Notes: generated by a model not told the origin, from the sequence alone. A stretch of 64,000 nt of DNA from Limonium bicolor (GCA_023374045.1 CM041776.1:315134722-315198721), one strand, 5' to 3'. Counted from the stretch's first letter, positions 48,701 to 60,809 are shown. Program-made: numbers and translations.

Positions 48701-51406
48701 AACAATTCCTAAGTCTTTAACTGCTATCAACTCACTGCAAGTTCTGTGAGTATTGAGAATCCGTTTCAGTCTCTTCTGTGAATAATGAATTAATTTGTTA
48801 TATAGCAGTCTGTGTGAAATATTTGAAATTTTCTTGGCATTCTGGTCTCAGTGATCTGTCAAATAACAATTTATCAGGAGATGTTCCTGTCAATGGGTCC
48901 TTTTCTCTTTTCACTCCAATCAGGTAACTGTTGTACTCTCTTTTCCATAACTCCAAGGAAGTTACGGCGCTGGCCTAAATATTAAAATTCCTTTTACCAT
49001 TGCAGTTTCGATGGTAACCCGAAGTTAAAGATGCTGAAGACAGCTCCACTTCCTCCTGAATCTCCGGCATCACCACCTCCATCTTCTGGTATGTCTTTTC
49101 TGAGAATAAGTCAAGAATTATCGTAATGGATGACTTTCAGCTTAACTTCGTATATGAGCACTTTTATCAACTGCCTATTAATACTATCAGTATTTCTCAA
49201 TGGCAAGCCTTCTATCGTCCCTGCAGTTGTTAATCGTGCTACTGGAGCAATAGCTGGAGGTGTTGCTGCTGGTGCCGCTCTCTTGTTTGCAGCTCCTGCC
49301 ATTGCTCTGGCATATTGGCGTAGAAGGAAACCTCAAGACCATTTCGTTGATGTCCCAGGTTGGTGAATTTAACAGAACTTGTAATCGATTGCACAAAGTA
49401 TTTCGCATCCTTATTCTAGTTCTTGAGGTCTTAGAACTTTTGACAACAATACAGCTGAAGAAGATCCTGAAGTCCACTTGGGTCAGCTGAAGAGGTTTTC
49501 CCTCAGGGAACTACAAGTTGCCAGCGACAATTTCAGCAACAAAAACATTCTTGGAAGAGGTGGATTTGGTAAAGTCTACAAGGGACGCTTGGCTGATGGA
49601 ACTTTGGTGGCTGTAAAGAGGCTGAAAGAGGAGAGAACTCAAGGTGGAGAGCTCCAATTTCAGACTGAAGTGGAAATGATAAGCATGGCAGTTCATAGAA
49701 ATTTACTTAGACTTCGTGGGTTCTGCATGACTCCCACAGAGAGGTTGCTTGTCTATCCTTACATGGCTAATGGAAGTGTGGCATCTTGTTTGAGAGGTAA
49801 TATCAAACTAGCTCATTCTCATGTCTTTCTCTTTGGACGTGGTTAGCTGTAATCTAATAAAATCTTTGGTTTGGAATATTAAGTAATTGCTCCATATTAG
49901 CAAGCCTAACCGTATAGAATTATTTTGCTAGGATTGCCATTGTATTTGTCATACATTTTGAATTAGTATTGCTTTGGATTTTTTTTTAATAACAGAGCGA
50001 CCTGAAAATCAACCTCCATTGGACTGGCCAAAAAGGAAACGAATTGCACTAGGATCTGCTAGAGGGCTTTCTTATTTGCATGACCATTGCGATCCAAAAA
50101 TTATACACCGTGATGTAAAAGCAGCAAATATATTATTGGATGAAGAGTTTGAAGCTGTGGTTGGAGATTTCGGTCTAGCCAAGCTTATGGACTATAAAGA
50201 TACCCACGTTACCACTGCTGTTCGTGGCACGATTGGCCATATAGCTCCAGAATACCTCTCCACTGGAAAATCATCAGAAAAGACTGATGTTTTTGGCTAT
50301 GGAGTTATGCTCCTCGAGCTCATAACTGGTCAGAGGGCATTTGACCTTGCTAGGCTTGCCAATGATGATGATGTCATGTTGCTAGACTGGGTAAGTCTTG
50401 TATATTCTGTTTTACTCAAGTGTATCTATTTGTCCTTCTGGCCTTGTTGAATACTTTTCAACATTGGAACTTTCATCCTAGTTTGTCAACTCACAAATAA
50501 AATCATATACATTAAAAAATTGAAAGCACTAGAGTGAGCCGGTTGAAAGAATTCAGTTTTGAGAGCTTAACAAGGGATGATGTTGAATTGCTTTTATTGT
50601 GGTCAAGTCTTTTGGCCCTTAGATTTTTCTTGGTCTTCTTATTCTTTCATTAATCTCGGTGCTTGTTCATATTATATGGGTGCTTATTGCCTCTCAATTT
50701 TAATTTTTACATGGTAGAGGGCCCTAAGTGAAATATACTGATGTTAGCATAGTTGTCTCCTAGCTCACCAGCTGAACCAATCCTCTGCTCTGACATGAAA
50801 TACTCCCTCCGTCCTGAATTGATCGTACTGTTTGCTTTATGGCACGTTTTTCCACTTCAATATTAAGCATATAAGATAAAATAATTTTATAAAACTAAAT
50901 TTTGTAACATATAGTTTATCATATAAGGAATCATATGCAAAACTTAAATTTTCAAAATTAATTTATCTTATATGTTAAAAATTGAAGTCAAACGACATGT
51001 CCAAATAGTAAACAGGACGGTCAATTCTGGACGGAGGGAGTATAAAAATCACATTTTTTGACTAAAAGTTGTATGGTTTGGAGATTTACAGGTTAAAGGG
51101 CTTTTGAAGGACAAGAAATTGGAGATGCTGGTTGATCCTGATTTGCAGGGGGATTATATCCAGGAAGAGGTAGAGCAACTAATCCAAGTTGCTTTGCTTT
51201 GCACACAAGGCTCCCCGTTGGAAAGGCCCAAGATGTCAGATGTGGTTAGGATGCTTGAAGGTGATGGCCTGGCCGAGAGGTGGGAAGAGTGGCAAAAGGA
51301 AGAGATGTTTAGACAGGAATTCAACCCCCACAACCAGAATGCTGATTGGACTTTGGTTGATTCCACTTCAAATCTTCGACCGGATGAATTGTCTGGTCCG
51401 AGGTGA
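45787..51406 (+). CDS. BAK1: BAK1/SERK3-type leucine-rich-repeat receptor kinase, 11 exons
   Basis: Exons: 45787-45865, 46496-46628, 46719-46790, 47641-47784, 48674-48745, 48852-48923, 49006-49088, 49227-49358, 49455-49796, 49996-50390, 51092-51406; all introns GT-AG. The product is 612 residues: signal peptide (1-23), LRR N-cap with PCTWFHVTC, five LRRs, a short Pro-rich stretch ([12 protein letters not shown]), TM (about 225-247) and an RD kinase. Visible are [12 protein letters not shown]317, HRD with D416, DFG with D434, T450/T455, and the SERK tail ending SGPR. With this start these residues carry the same numbers as in Arabidopsis BAK1 (from memory), which favours it over in-frame ATGs at 45664, 45769 and 45772. 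Family role: plasma-membrane co-receptor of brassinosteroid and immune receptors. QDHF.DVPA and [13 protein letters not shown] point to the SERK3/4 branch. Confidence 0.95.
50803..51040. mobile_element. Stowaway MITE in intron 10 of the receptor kinase gene
   Basis: Ends CTCCCTCCGTCCTGAATTG and TCTGGACGGAGGGAG are inverted repeats with TA on both sides (50801-50802 and 51041-51042). It is 238 bp. Arms pair further inward (CATATAAGATAAA/TTATCTTATATG). It ends about 50 bp from the acceptor of exon 11 and leaves the splice signals intact. Confidence 0.93.
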
Positions 51407-51555
51407 AATGATGGCCTGGCCGAGAGGTGGGAAGAGTGGCAAAAGGAAGAGATGTTTAGACAGGAATTCAACCCCCACAACCAGAATGCTGATTGGACTT
51501 TGGTTGATTCCACTTCAAATCTTCGACCGGATGAATTGTCTGGTCCGAGGTGAAA
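51262..51555 (+). repeat. Perfect 147-bp tandem duplication across the stop codon
   Basis: 51262-51408 and 51409-51555 are identical by eye. The unit holds the last 48 codons of the receptor kinase, its TGA, and two bases. The first TGA ends the protein; the second copy lies in the 3' UTR. Because 147 is divisible by three, read-through of the first stop would add a second copy of the tail. Confidence 0.95.
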
Positions 51556-52375
51556 TGTGTTTCTCAGTGGCACTTTGGTTCACACTAAAACGGATCCATC
51601 GAGTATCACTCAAAATGCATTCCTCAAATTTGTGCATAGTAATTTTATCCAAATTTCAGTTTTGCCATTTCTGATTTTCATAGTTTATATGGACGTTGTT
51701 GTATGTTCTCTGATATGTTGTATGTGGATAATAGGGTTAAAATTCGTTGTTCTTGCAATATCCCTGGTTAAAATGTATTTGACAAAAGAAGTGGTAGAGG
51801 TCTTCTTGTTTGTATGTAGTATGTACCATCTCCGGCTGAAATGCCATAGTTTTTCTGTTTACTAGAATAAATAGGGTACATTTCTTTTTCCCTTTATCTT
51901 CTCTTTTTTCGTTGCGGGGATAGAGATAATTACAAATTTACGATATGTTTTTTTTTTTTTAAAGAACAAATTTACGATGTGTTAGATTCTCTAGATATCA
52001 TTAGAGCAACCTCAACATCTGTATGAGTGGACTTCAGTCGCTCAACATTACTTTATTCATCTTTCATGCAATGTTAATGCTTATGTGGAAAAAAGGACTG
52101 TTCGATGGTCGCAAGCAGATAAACAAAAAGCTGGTTTTTAATAAAGTTGTTATGGGTTGTCACCTATATTCATGTATTATCACTTTTACAAGATAAAATT
52201 AATCTAGTCATGTATTATCACTTTTACAAAATAAGATTAATCAATGAATGCACCCTAAAGAGAAGGGTGAACAACATTTGTTTGGGTGTTGACCTCAATT
52301 CCAAAGGAAAGGTCATGTTACTCATGACTATTAGGGCATAATGTGTGGATTCCACCCATACTGATTAAAAAGAAA
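51556..52375. other. 3' UTR and spacer after receptor kinase gene
   Basis: It includes AGAATAAATAGGG near 51864 as a possible poly(A) signal. A near-duplicate TCATGTATTATCACTTTTAC occurs at about 52170 and 52208. No other gene is seen. Confidence 0.5.
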
Positions 52376-53772
52376 GAGAAAATTTACGGGATACTTTCAA
52401 GACTAAAATACCCTTACTTGTTAATAAACATAGTTCATAGTATACCACATAAATATTTTTAATTCACAGGATACCACAATATTTATTAAAATATATTAAA
52501 AATAGTATAAAATAATAATATTTTATAGGTTTATTAAAATATAGGAAGAAATATTATAAAATTAAAAATATTAAATTTATATTTGTAAAATTACTAAAAA
52601 ATAAAAAATACCAAGTAGTTAAGAAAATGATTATCCAAAATTTCTATAATATTTTTACACTAATAAATTTAATAATATAAAATATCATTAAAAAAATTAA
52701 ATTTACAGTTTATTGCAAAAAAATTAAATTATCATTCTCTTTACTATTTTTATCAGTTTTTAATCAAATTTGTGGCTTCTCTAATATAAATATATCTTTT
52801 ACTATTCTTCATATTTTTAGATATTTTATATTATATATATGGTATTTTTTATTTTTTCAATTTGAACCCATATAAGAAAAAGTTAACTTTTGCTATTTAA
52901 TATTTTTAACAAAATATTTAATAATTTTTGCTTCATTTTTAATTAAATATATATAAAATGATATTATATAATAAAAATTATATACTATATACAAACTAAA
53001 TAATTTGATAAAAAAATAAAACAATAGTAAAGAGTATTATAGTCTAATATTTCTTTATAGAGTATCATTTCGTATATTTTATTTCCAAACAAAAGTTAAT
53101 AAACGTTCGTTGAAAAAGTAAATGGAAAAATTAATTTTCTTCATATAAAGATAAAAATTGAAAAATAAAAAAATATCATATATATAATATTAAAATCTAA
53201 AGAATGATAAAAAGTATAATACAAAGAAGCATAAATTTGATTAAAAATAAACAAAATAGTTAAAAGAATGATAATTTAATTGTTTATAGTTTACTTTATA
53301 TAAATTTCATTTTTTAATGATACTATTTTATATTACTAAAAATTCTTTCAGTAAAAATATTTAAAAAATGTGAATAATCATTCTTGTAACTATTTTTTTA
53401 TTAAGTTTTTTAGCTTTTAAATGATATATAATATATTTTTATATTTTTCAAAAATTTCAATTATATATATGGTTATTTTATTTCATCAAATAAAAGCAAT
53501 AAAATAATAAACTTAAATTTTTATTATTTTTTACTGTTTTAATATATATTTTATTAATTTTTGTGGTACCTTGTGAATTAATAATATTTATGTGGTATAT
53601 CATGAACTATGTTTATTAACAAGTATGGGTACTTTGATCTCAAAAAGTTTTAGGTTAGTAATTCGTGGTATCTGATGAATTAATTTTTTTTTGTACTATT
53701 TGAAAAACTTTTTTAAAAACTGTTACATTTTGTGAATTAAAAAACGTTTTAGTAATATCCGTGAATTTTACC
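52376..53772. mobile_element. Foldback MULE-like element, second copy of the 2621 family
   Basis: The left end GAGAAAATTTACGGGATAC and the right end (...GTAATATCCGTGAATTTTACC) are inverted. Inner phrases GTGGTATA.CATGAACTATG, TGGGTACTTTGATC and TTGTGGTACCTTGTGAAT match the element at 2621-4989. Flanking nonamers AAAAAGAAA and AAAAAGAGT agree at 7 of 9. The centre is AT-rich without coding potential. Confidence 0.78.
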
Positions 53773-54388
53773 AAAAAGAGTAAAGAAAATAATGAAATAA
53801 AGGAAAGAAGATGTTATAGGGGTTCTTAGTTAAGGCCTTAGTAATTTAGAAGTATGAAGATTTCTAAATCGGAAATAGATCAAATCCCGAGGAATGGGGA
53901 TAGATTCTTGAGTTTTGTCACCAAAATAGGAGTACAAACCATGGGCTTCTGGCCTTCTGCTGTATTGTGAAATCAGAGCGAGATATGAGTACATTTTCAA
54001 TCATGGAGCCGTGTCAAAATATGGGTGAATTTTCAGTTGTTCGAGAATGACAAAAGGGAATTTCATCTTTCAATTAGCTAAACTAATCATGCACTTTGGA
54101 TCCTAGTTTTTAACGAGGAACTATCTGAAATTGGATCTTTGCTATTTTGATTCATTGCTTGAGTGTGCCAATTTAGGGTACCTTCATTTCGAGGCGAGAA
54201 ACAGAATGAAATCAGGAAAGGGAAGAGAAAGAAAAATGATTCCCCAAAATTAAGAAGTTTGTTTGATTCTAATACGGAAATGGAATGAAATTCTTAATGA
54301 TTGTTTTTGTTGTTGTTTGGTTCCAAACAGTGAAGTGTTAATATTTAATTACATTATTTAATATATATATATATATATTAGTATCTAG
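53773..54388. other. Spacer, nothing recognised
   Basis: Mixed-composition sequence ending in an (AT)n tract near 54360-54378. No gene or repeat partner apart from loose similarity of the GAAAGGGAA stretch (about 54215) to 55980-56130 in opposite sense, which hints at another nested element. Confidence 0.35.
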
Positions 54389-54887
54389 AGTAAATTACTC
54401 AGAACCCCTTGAGGATTGGACATAATACAGTTAACCCCCTTGTGTTTATCATAATTATTGATAATCACCTAGAGGTTACAATATCTTTGACTACGAACCC
54501 CCGAACTATAACTACATTACCAAAACATTAACCATGTGCTGACCTATCAGCTTAATCATATTATTAATGACCTACGGGACAAAAACACTACTTAATAATC
54601 ATTCTTATTGTCTGAAAAACGCCACCCCTACCTCAAAAATGCATCTGAATTGGAATAGAGGAGAGTTAAACGATGTTCATTAAGCAGTTTTGTTGTCCCG
54701 CCTGACATTAATAATGTGATTAAACTAATGAGTTAGCATGTAGTTAACGTTTTGATAACAAAGTTATATTTTGGGGGCTCATAGTCAGAGATACCGTAAC
54801 CTCAAAATAGTTATCAATAATTATGATAAACACAAGCGGGTTAACTGTATTATGCCCATTATTGAAAGGGGTTCCGAGTAATTTACT
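54389..54887. mobile_element. Palindromic MITE, about 0.5 kb
   Basis: AGTAAATTACTCAGAACCCC at the left is inverted at the right (GGGGTTCCGAGTAATTTACT). The arms continue through ACATAATACAGTTAACCC/GGGTTAACTGTATTATGC and TTTATCATAATTATTGATAA. It is probably MULE-like in style; no clear target duplication was found. Confidence 0.8.
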
Positions 54888-56299
54888 ATAATATTTATCT
54901 AATTTGTATGTAACATATACTAATACCGATATAAATTATATAGCATGTATAAATAGTTCTTAAATTATGAAAGATATACATTAATATTTAAATAGATTAT
55001 ATATACAATATATATTAATATTTATATATATTATATAAATATTTTTTAAATTTGTCTCTATATATAATAATTAATTTTTAAATTTTGTAGTATTGAGTTT
55101 TAAATAATATTATTAATATATATATATAATGTAATATTCATAAATATATATATTGATATTTTTAATTTTATAGTATTTAAATTTTAAATAATATTAATAA
55201 TATTTTTTAAATTATTAATTAAATTTTAAGTGCTATATATAAATATTTTCATATATCATATATAAATATTTTTAACTTTATAAAATATATAAATAAATTA
55301 TTTTTTATCTTTATAGGATTTAAACTATAAATAATATTTATTAATACTAATATATATTATATATCATTTGTTCATCTTATTAATTAAACTAATATGTATA
55401 AATGATTATATATATTGATATTTATTTAAATTTATTAATAATATAATTTTTTATTTCAGAAGTTTATTATAGTTGAATCATAAATAATATTTATATAAAA
55501 TAGTATTTGTTCAGTCAAATAAAAAATAGAAAGATTATATAAAATGAAAGGGAGAGAGGAAGAGAGGGGAAAAAAAGAGAAATGAGAGAAGAAAGAGGAG
55601 GGGGAGTGGAGAAGGATGCGGGCAGGTGGGGAAAGAGAAGAAGAGAGAGGAGAGGAGAGAAAGGATAAAGGGAGATAAAAGAGAAAAAAAAGGAGAAAGG
55701 AGAGAGAAGAGAGAGGAGAGGCGAGGAGAGGCAGAGGGAGGGAGAGAAAGGATGAAAGAAAAGAGATGATATCATATAAATTATAAAAAATATATTTATA
55801 TTTATATTATATTTATGTAAATTATAAATAAAATATTTATATTCATATTAGATATAAATATTGTATATTAATATTGATAAAAATTATGTATCGTATATTA
55901 GTATTTATATAAATTATATACCATATATATATATATATATTAATATTTGTTTATGTTAAAGATGATGATAGGGGTAAGAGGAAGGAAAGGGAATAAGTTT
56001 CGCTAGGATTTTAGGGGGAATCACTGAAGAGGTGAAGAGGGATACAGGGGTTTTCAAAACTTGAATTGGGGGGAACGAAATCAATACAAATATAAAACAA
56101 ACAAACACAAAGGGAATGATGTTTCCCTTTGCTAATTACCCTGAAGTGAATGCGCGCTTATTTTACTTAATCAATCATTTTGTTTAGAGCATACGCTTAG
56201 TCGAATTGTAACAAAAATTGAAACCGATGTATACGTTGATTAATTCACTGTGACTCAAATGAGAATATCTTTCGCTGGGTTCCTCAATGTGATTTCCTC
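54888..56299. repeat. AT-rich low-complexity sequence with a purine-rich tract
   Basis: 54900-55510 and 55770-55970 consist mostly of TATAAATATT-type repeats. Between them 55545-55765 is almost pure A/G (GAGAGGAAGAGAGGGG and similar), which gives a meaningless Ser/Leu/Phe-rich frame on the minus strand. No gene. Confidence 0.75.
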
Positions 56300-58468
56300 T
56301 GTTATACCCCAGTTTTTTTCTATTTTATTTCGTTAGACTGTTATTTTGTTTCTGTTCCGCAGAGGGAGAATAAAAATATTCTTATTTTATTCTAATGGTA
56401 TTATGTCAATTATGGCGGGCTATCCTAAGTTAGAAGATAGGAGGGCTAGCATATTCTTTTGTTTTGTTATTAATTAGTAAGTTAGGAAATTACTTTCTTT
56501 TCAATCTTATTTCCTAACTTCCCTTTTTATATTTCTAACTCATATTGTCTCTTCCTTCTTAATTTAACTTCATGCTCATTCCCTCACGTCAGTTTCCTCC
56601 ATCCTCCTCACAACTCCCATTTTGCAAGTCATCTTCTTCCTCCCTTATCATCCTCTTCTTCACTTGTCAAACATTAATCTGGGTTCTGGTTGCATAGTTA
56701 GTGATCCGAGTCTGTCTAATTGCGAGTACGGGGAGAACCTGAGTTGCATTGTAGATCTTCATTCCATTTTGTTGCTCCTCATTCCGGTTCTGGTTGTTTT
56801 CCGAATTGTTCGAGCATTTGTGATTTCGAGTGGAGTGATGTGTAGAGTCCGCAGAGATGGTTTTGTGTCGGATGTGAGGTAGGTGGTGAATGGATTCGGG
56901 GCTGTGTGTTCAACCACCGGGATTTCCGGTTTTGTTCGTTTTTCGTATATGATTGTTTGATTCTCTGGTTATGATGTTTCTGGTTGATTTTGGTTTGCGT
57001 TTTGATCTGTCAAAACCCCGTGGAAAGTGTGTTTCAAATGGTTATTTCGTTATGAGGGATTTTGCATCAACTTTGGAGAATTTTGGATATGTTTTGGTTC
57101 TGTTTCGACATTGTTTTCTACAGTTTCTGCAGTGTCCGGACTTCTGTCTGGACGTGTAAGTCCGGACTCTTTCGTTTTGCCGTGTTCTGTGTGGTGTCTG
57201 GACTTCCGTTCGGACAAGTAAGTCCGAACGTGAAGTGAGGACAAAATATGGGTTTGCATTTCTACAGTTTCTGCAATGTCCTGACGTGTGTATGTTCCGT
57301 CCATATCTTGGGCCCGGACACGTGTCTGTTTTTGCATAACTTTTGCGTTTTGGCTCCATTTTGAACGCCGTTCGTGGCGTTGTGTACCTCTTGATGAGTA
57401 CTATTTGTTTTGATGTGTTTTGGCTTATGACTATTAATATTTTGCTCTGAAAGTCTTCGATAAGTTCCGACCTCTGTCTTGCTCTGAAAGAGCGTTTGGA
57501 CTTCTGCTTTCTGTCTGGCTTTCATATGTGATAGTCGTTAAGACTTCTGTTCTGTCAAGACTTCTGGTCGGTTTTGATGAGTCTCTGTTTTCTGCTCTGT
57601 TCTGTTCTGTTAAAGGCTTCTGCTCCGTTTTGCAAAGCTCTTGTTTTGGGACCTAGATGTTTAGCTTATGAGCCTTGGATAGTCGGGTCTAGCTTTCCCG
57701 TAGCATGCTGCGTAGGAATTCCTTCTGCTTTGTTTCTCGGGTTCTCTTCTGTCCTTTCTCTCGGGGTCCCTTGGATGTTTAATGGTTGACGGGTCCATAG
57801 TTGTCTCTACGGCTTATATGTGGGATCTTCGGATCCATAGGGCCATAGCATCGCTCTTCTGATGTGTCAGCTGGTGTCTAGGGTCTCACCTCTCTTTTGA
57901 TTAAGATTCTGTTCTGAACTTCTGTGTTTGTGGTCCGCTTTGCTCTGGTTTAAGCTCCTGTTCAGTTTTGCTCAGATTTGGCAAGCTTCTGTTTCTGTTC
58001 TGTTATGCTTCTCTTCTGATTTGAGAAAGCTTCATCCTCTGACTGGTTTATGCTGCGACTTCTGATCTGTTTTGTTAAGTTATGTATATGTATATGTTCA
58101 GTATTAGTTTTGAGCATGCTCAACTGATGAAGTTTATCACCTGCTGAGCTATAGTTTGGCTCACCCCTATTTTCGTCTGATTTGCAGGTTTAAGCTTCTG
58201 TCGAAGATTCTGCTTTGCTTTTGGTTTTGAATTTCATTTTGTATTTGGAACCGCGGCCTGAGCCCCCTTTTGTACTTTAATTTTGTTATGTAATGTAGTT
58301 TGGTTTCTGCATGTAAATGTTTGGGTATTCTTGTAATTCATAGTTCAACTAATAAAAGTGTACTTTATTTCGGTTTTGGGTTTCATGTGTTAGATCCTTG
58401 CGCTATTAGGTAATAGATACACGGCATGTAACGTCCCTAACTCCTAGGGTGGTTTTGGGGTCTTAACA
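56300..58468 (+). mobile_element. Ty3/gypsy LTR (copy 6), probable 5' LTR
   Basis: It begins TGTTATACCCCAG and ends GGGGTCTTAACA. TTTAGTCGTATCAAAGCTAGG follows, a PBS-like sequence. The stretch 56880-57420 is clearly homologous to 14040-14480 of LTR 2: TCGTATATGATTGTTT, AAAACCCCGTGGAAA, TTTTTGCATAACTT and GCGTTG are shared. A palindrome block lies at 57130-57320. The flanks give no TSD, as expected if internal sequence follows. Confidence 0.65.
57130..57320. repeat. Palindromic GTCCGGACTT repeats in LTR copy 6
   Basis: Inverted units such as GTCCGGACTTCTGTCTGGAC, GTGTAAGTCCGGACTC and GTTCGGACAAGTAAGTCCGA sit at the same place as the TCCGAACATG palindromes of LTR 2. Confidence 0.65.
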
Positions 58469-58969
58469 TTTAGTCGTATCAAAGCTAGGTTTGGCTTTTA
58501 TTGGGTTTTATGGGTGTTTGCATGTCTACGCTTCCGTGTCTTTGTCTGTTATGTGCTATGTGTTGTTTGCTTTGTGAAATGTTTGTTATCTGCTACCTGA
58601 TTTGATTGATATCTGAAGTCAGTTGTGTGCGTCTGCTCTATAGTTGTCCACTATCAGAGTAGTGCAACGGAAGCGTAGTGTTTGTTTGTTTGTTTGTGTG
58701 TCTCCTGTGCTTTGAGTGTGAGTTTGAGGGAGTCGGGTTCTTTGGAAAAAGATGACCGAATGTGAGTTCTGGTTCGTTAGAAGATGTGTGCCTTGGTTGT
58801 GTGCTTGTGTTGCTAGTTTGTGTCGTGTTCTGAGATGTGAATTAGTGAGATGTGTTCAGGCTGCGTGATGTGTGTGGGTTCAAATGAGTTTGGATAGTGT
58901 GATGAGCTATGATGTGAGTGTAGTAGTTCTTCAGTTGTGTGCTCTGATTAGGCGTTGGGCTTAGTTCTG
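58469..58969 (+). other. Probable gypsy internal leader, no gene seen
   Basis: It starts with the PBS-like TTTAGTCGTATCAAAGC. GT-rich sequence (TGTTTGTTTGTTTGTGTGTC near 58680) follows without an open gag frame. Confidence 0.4.
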
Positions 58970-59240
58970 TGTTGGAGTGACGGTTTGGTGCTCCACTCCC
59001 ACATCAGCTAGAGAGGTGAACGAAACACTGCCTTATAGGTGTGTGGACACCTCTCCATGTTGTGATGCCTTTTGGGGGACAGCGATACGTAACGCCCCGA
59101 AAACAAAACCGTGCGGGCCCATAGCGGACAATATCACAATATCGACAATGAACCTGGACTGTTACAAATGGTATCAAAGCTAGGGGTCGGATCGATGCCA
59201 GTGACCCAGTGGGGCCCTTGGGGGGGTGGGGAGTGACGGT
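58970..59240 (+). mobile_element. TRIM retroelement: 5' LTR, PBS, PPT, truncated 3' LTR
   Basis: The 197-bp LTR (58970-59166) begins TGTTGGAGTGACGG and ends GGACTGTTACA. Inside are CCCACATCAGCTAGAGAGG, CCTTATAGGTGTG and GCGGACAATATCAC, widely seen in plant miniature LTR elements. A PBS TGGTATCAAAGC (59169-59180) follows, and about 40 bases on a G-rich PPT (59221-59232). The second LTR starts (TGGGGAGTGACGGT, 59227-59240) and is cut after about 14 bases by other DNA. Confidence 0.78.
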
Positions 59241-60788
59241 TGATAAGTGCGAAATATATCGAAATATATCTACTTTTAGGACTATAATTCTTCATATTTT
59301 GATAACAATTCATGTCATATTTCTCACTTATCATATGTTTTTCTTTATATTTATGTTTTCATATTATGTGTTAAATGCAGAAAAACGCACCAAACAGTGG
59401 TATATATATATATACATTATATACACACGCTGCAGTCTGCATGCAAATCACATTTACGGTGAATCCACATTGACATCGACATACTTATGATCTTATAAAT
59501 GGAAAGCTAAGAAACAGTAAGTTATCCACGGATCTTATGGCTTGATTGGATAAGCTATTATGTACTCTACTTTATTATTTTATAGTACAACACTCGGAAA
59601 GAAGCATACACCAACTATCTTTATGTTATTTATACGGAAATAATTCAATAATCAAAACTATGTTGAAATATCTTTAACTCTGTTTTGCTGGGTTTCATTT
59701 AAAGCAACAGAAGATAGAAATAAGGTACCTTGGAGACAACAAGTTGATAATTAAACTACTACAGAATTGCTGCAATTTGATTTTGGGATACTTCATTTGC
59801 TGGTGCCGATATTGGGAGATTAGATTTCTACAATATTTTATTAGAAAACCAAGAAGCTACAAGTCACGGAGGAATACTAGATTTGGTTGCAGGATTAGTA
59901 TGCTATTAATCGTAAATCTAATGCCAGGATTAAAATTCTATCTTAATTTATACTTGATTAAAGAGAGTACAAATTTTAAGAAGTACTAGATGCTGTCTCA
60001 TTTGATTATTACTAGTCGAAGGAAAAATCAAAACTATTAAACTCATGGAAAAATTATCTACCAATGCCGATGGTCTGAGGTAAAAAGCATAAAATTGCCT
60101 CATATATACAAAATCCCTAAAATTACTAGAAAAGGGAGAAAATTCTACATACAAAATCCGTATATAACTATAATAAATTGAGTGAAATTAATAGTTCAAA
60201 CAAGCAATTTTACAGACCTAACCACTAGAACAGGATAGGTGTGACGAGGGAGGGAGAAGAAGCGTACATTATTGATGTCAACCACAACCGCCACAACCAG
60301 AGGGGACCGAGACAACGATAGGTACTCACCGAACAGAGCCGACAATTTGCTGAAGAAGAAAGCAAAGACGATGGGTGCTGCTGATTTGGGGATGAGAAAG
60401 GTGCGCAAAATTTTCCAGAATATGAAGAATGGTGGAAGCAAATAGAGAAGAGACGGAAGAAGAGAACTGAGTTGCTTTGTCCCGCTTTACAATTATTAAG
60501 TGGTGCCTATTTTCCCGCTAACTCTAATTTAGTTTCCTTCTTACATTTTTAGTGACATACAAAAAATTTTATGATTAGCATCAAGTATTAACACATAGGG
60601 TGGAATACATATAATGACTTAACTTTATGTTAGTCAATAAAAGTTTAGTTATCTTAGATTATGTGTCAGTAAATTTTATATCAATAGTGACATTTAAATA
60701 AAGAGTCAATACATCTGATGGTAATTTATTGACATATGTTATGTGTCAATATAAACTCTTTTTACTGACATATAAATATGTGTCATTA
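59241..60788. other. Unresolved TE sequence, possible LTR start and repeat-rich segment
   Basis: TGATAAGTGCGAAATATATC at 59241 looks like an LTR start inserted in the TRIM's 3' LTR, but its end was not found. The segment 60190-60550 is less AT-rich and may be captured DNA, though no protein was recognised. At 60540-60553 ACATTTTTAGTG resembles an inverted CACTA end. The stretch 60553-60788 repeats TGACATA/TATGTGTCA in both orientations, like subterminal repeats. Confidence 0.35.
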
Positions 60789-60809
60789 CACTACTACATA
60801 TAAAGGCTA

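Noticed and set aside
55515..55775. 86-residue minus-strand frame rich in Ser, Leu and Phe
   Set aside because: It is the complement of a nearly pure A/G tract; composition effect only.
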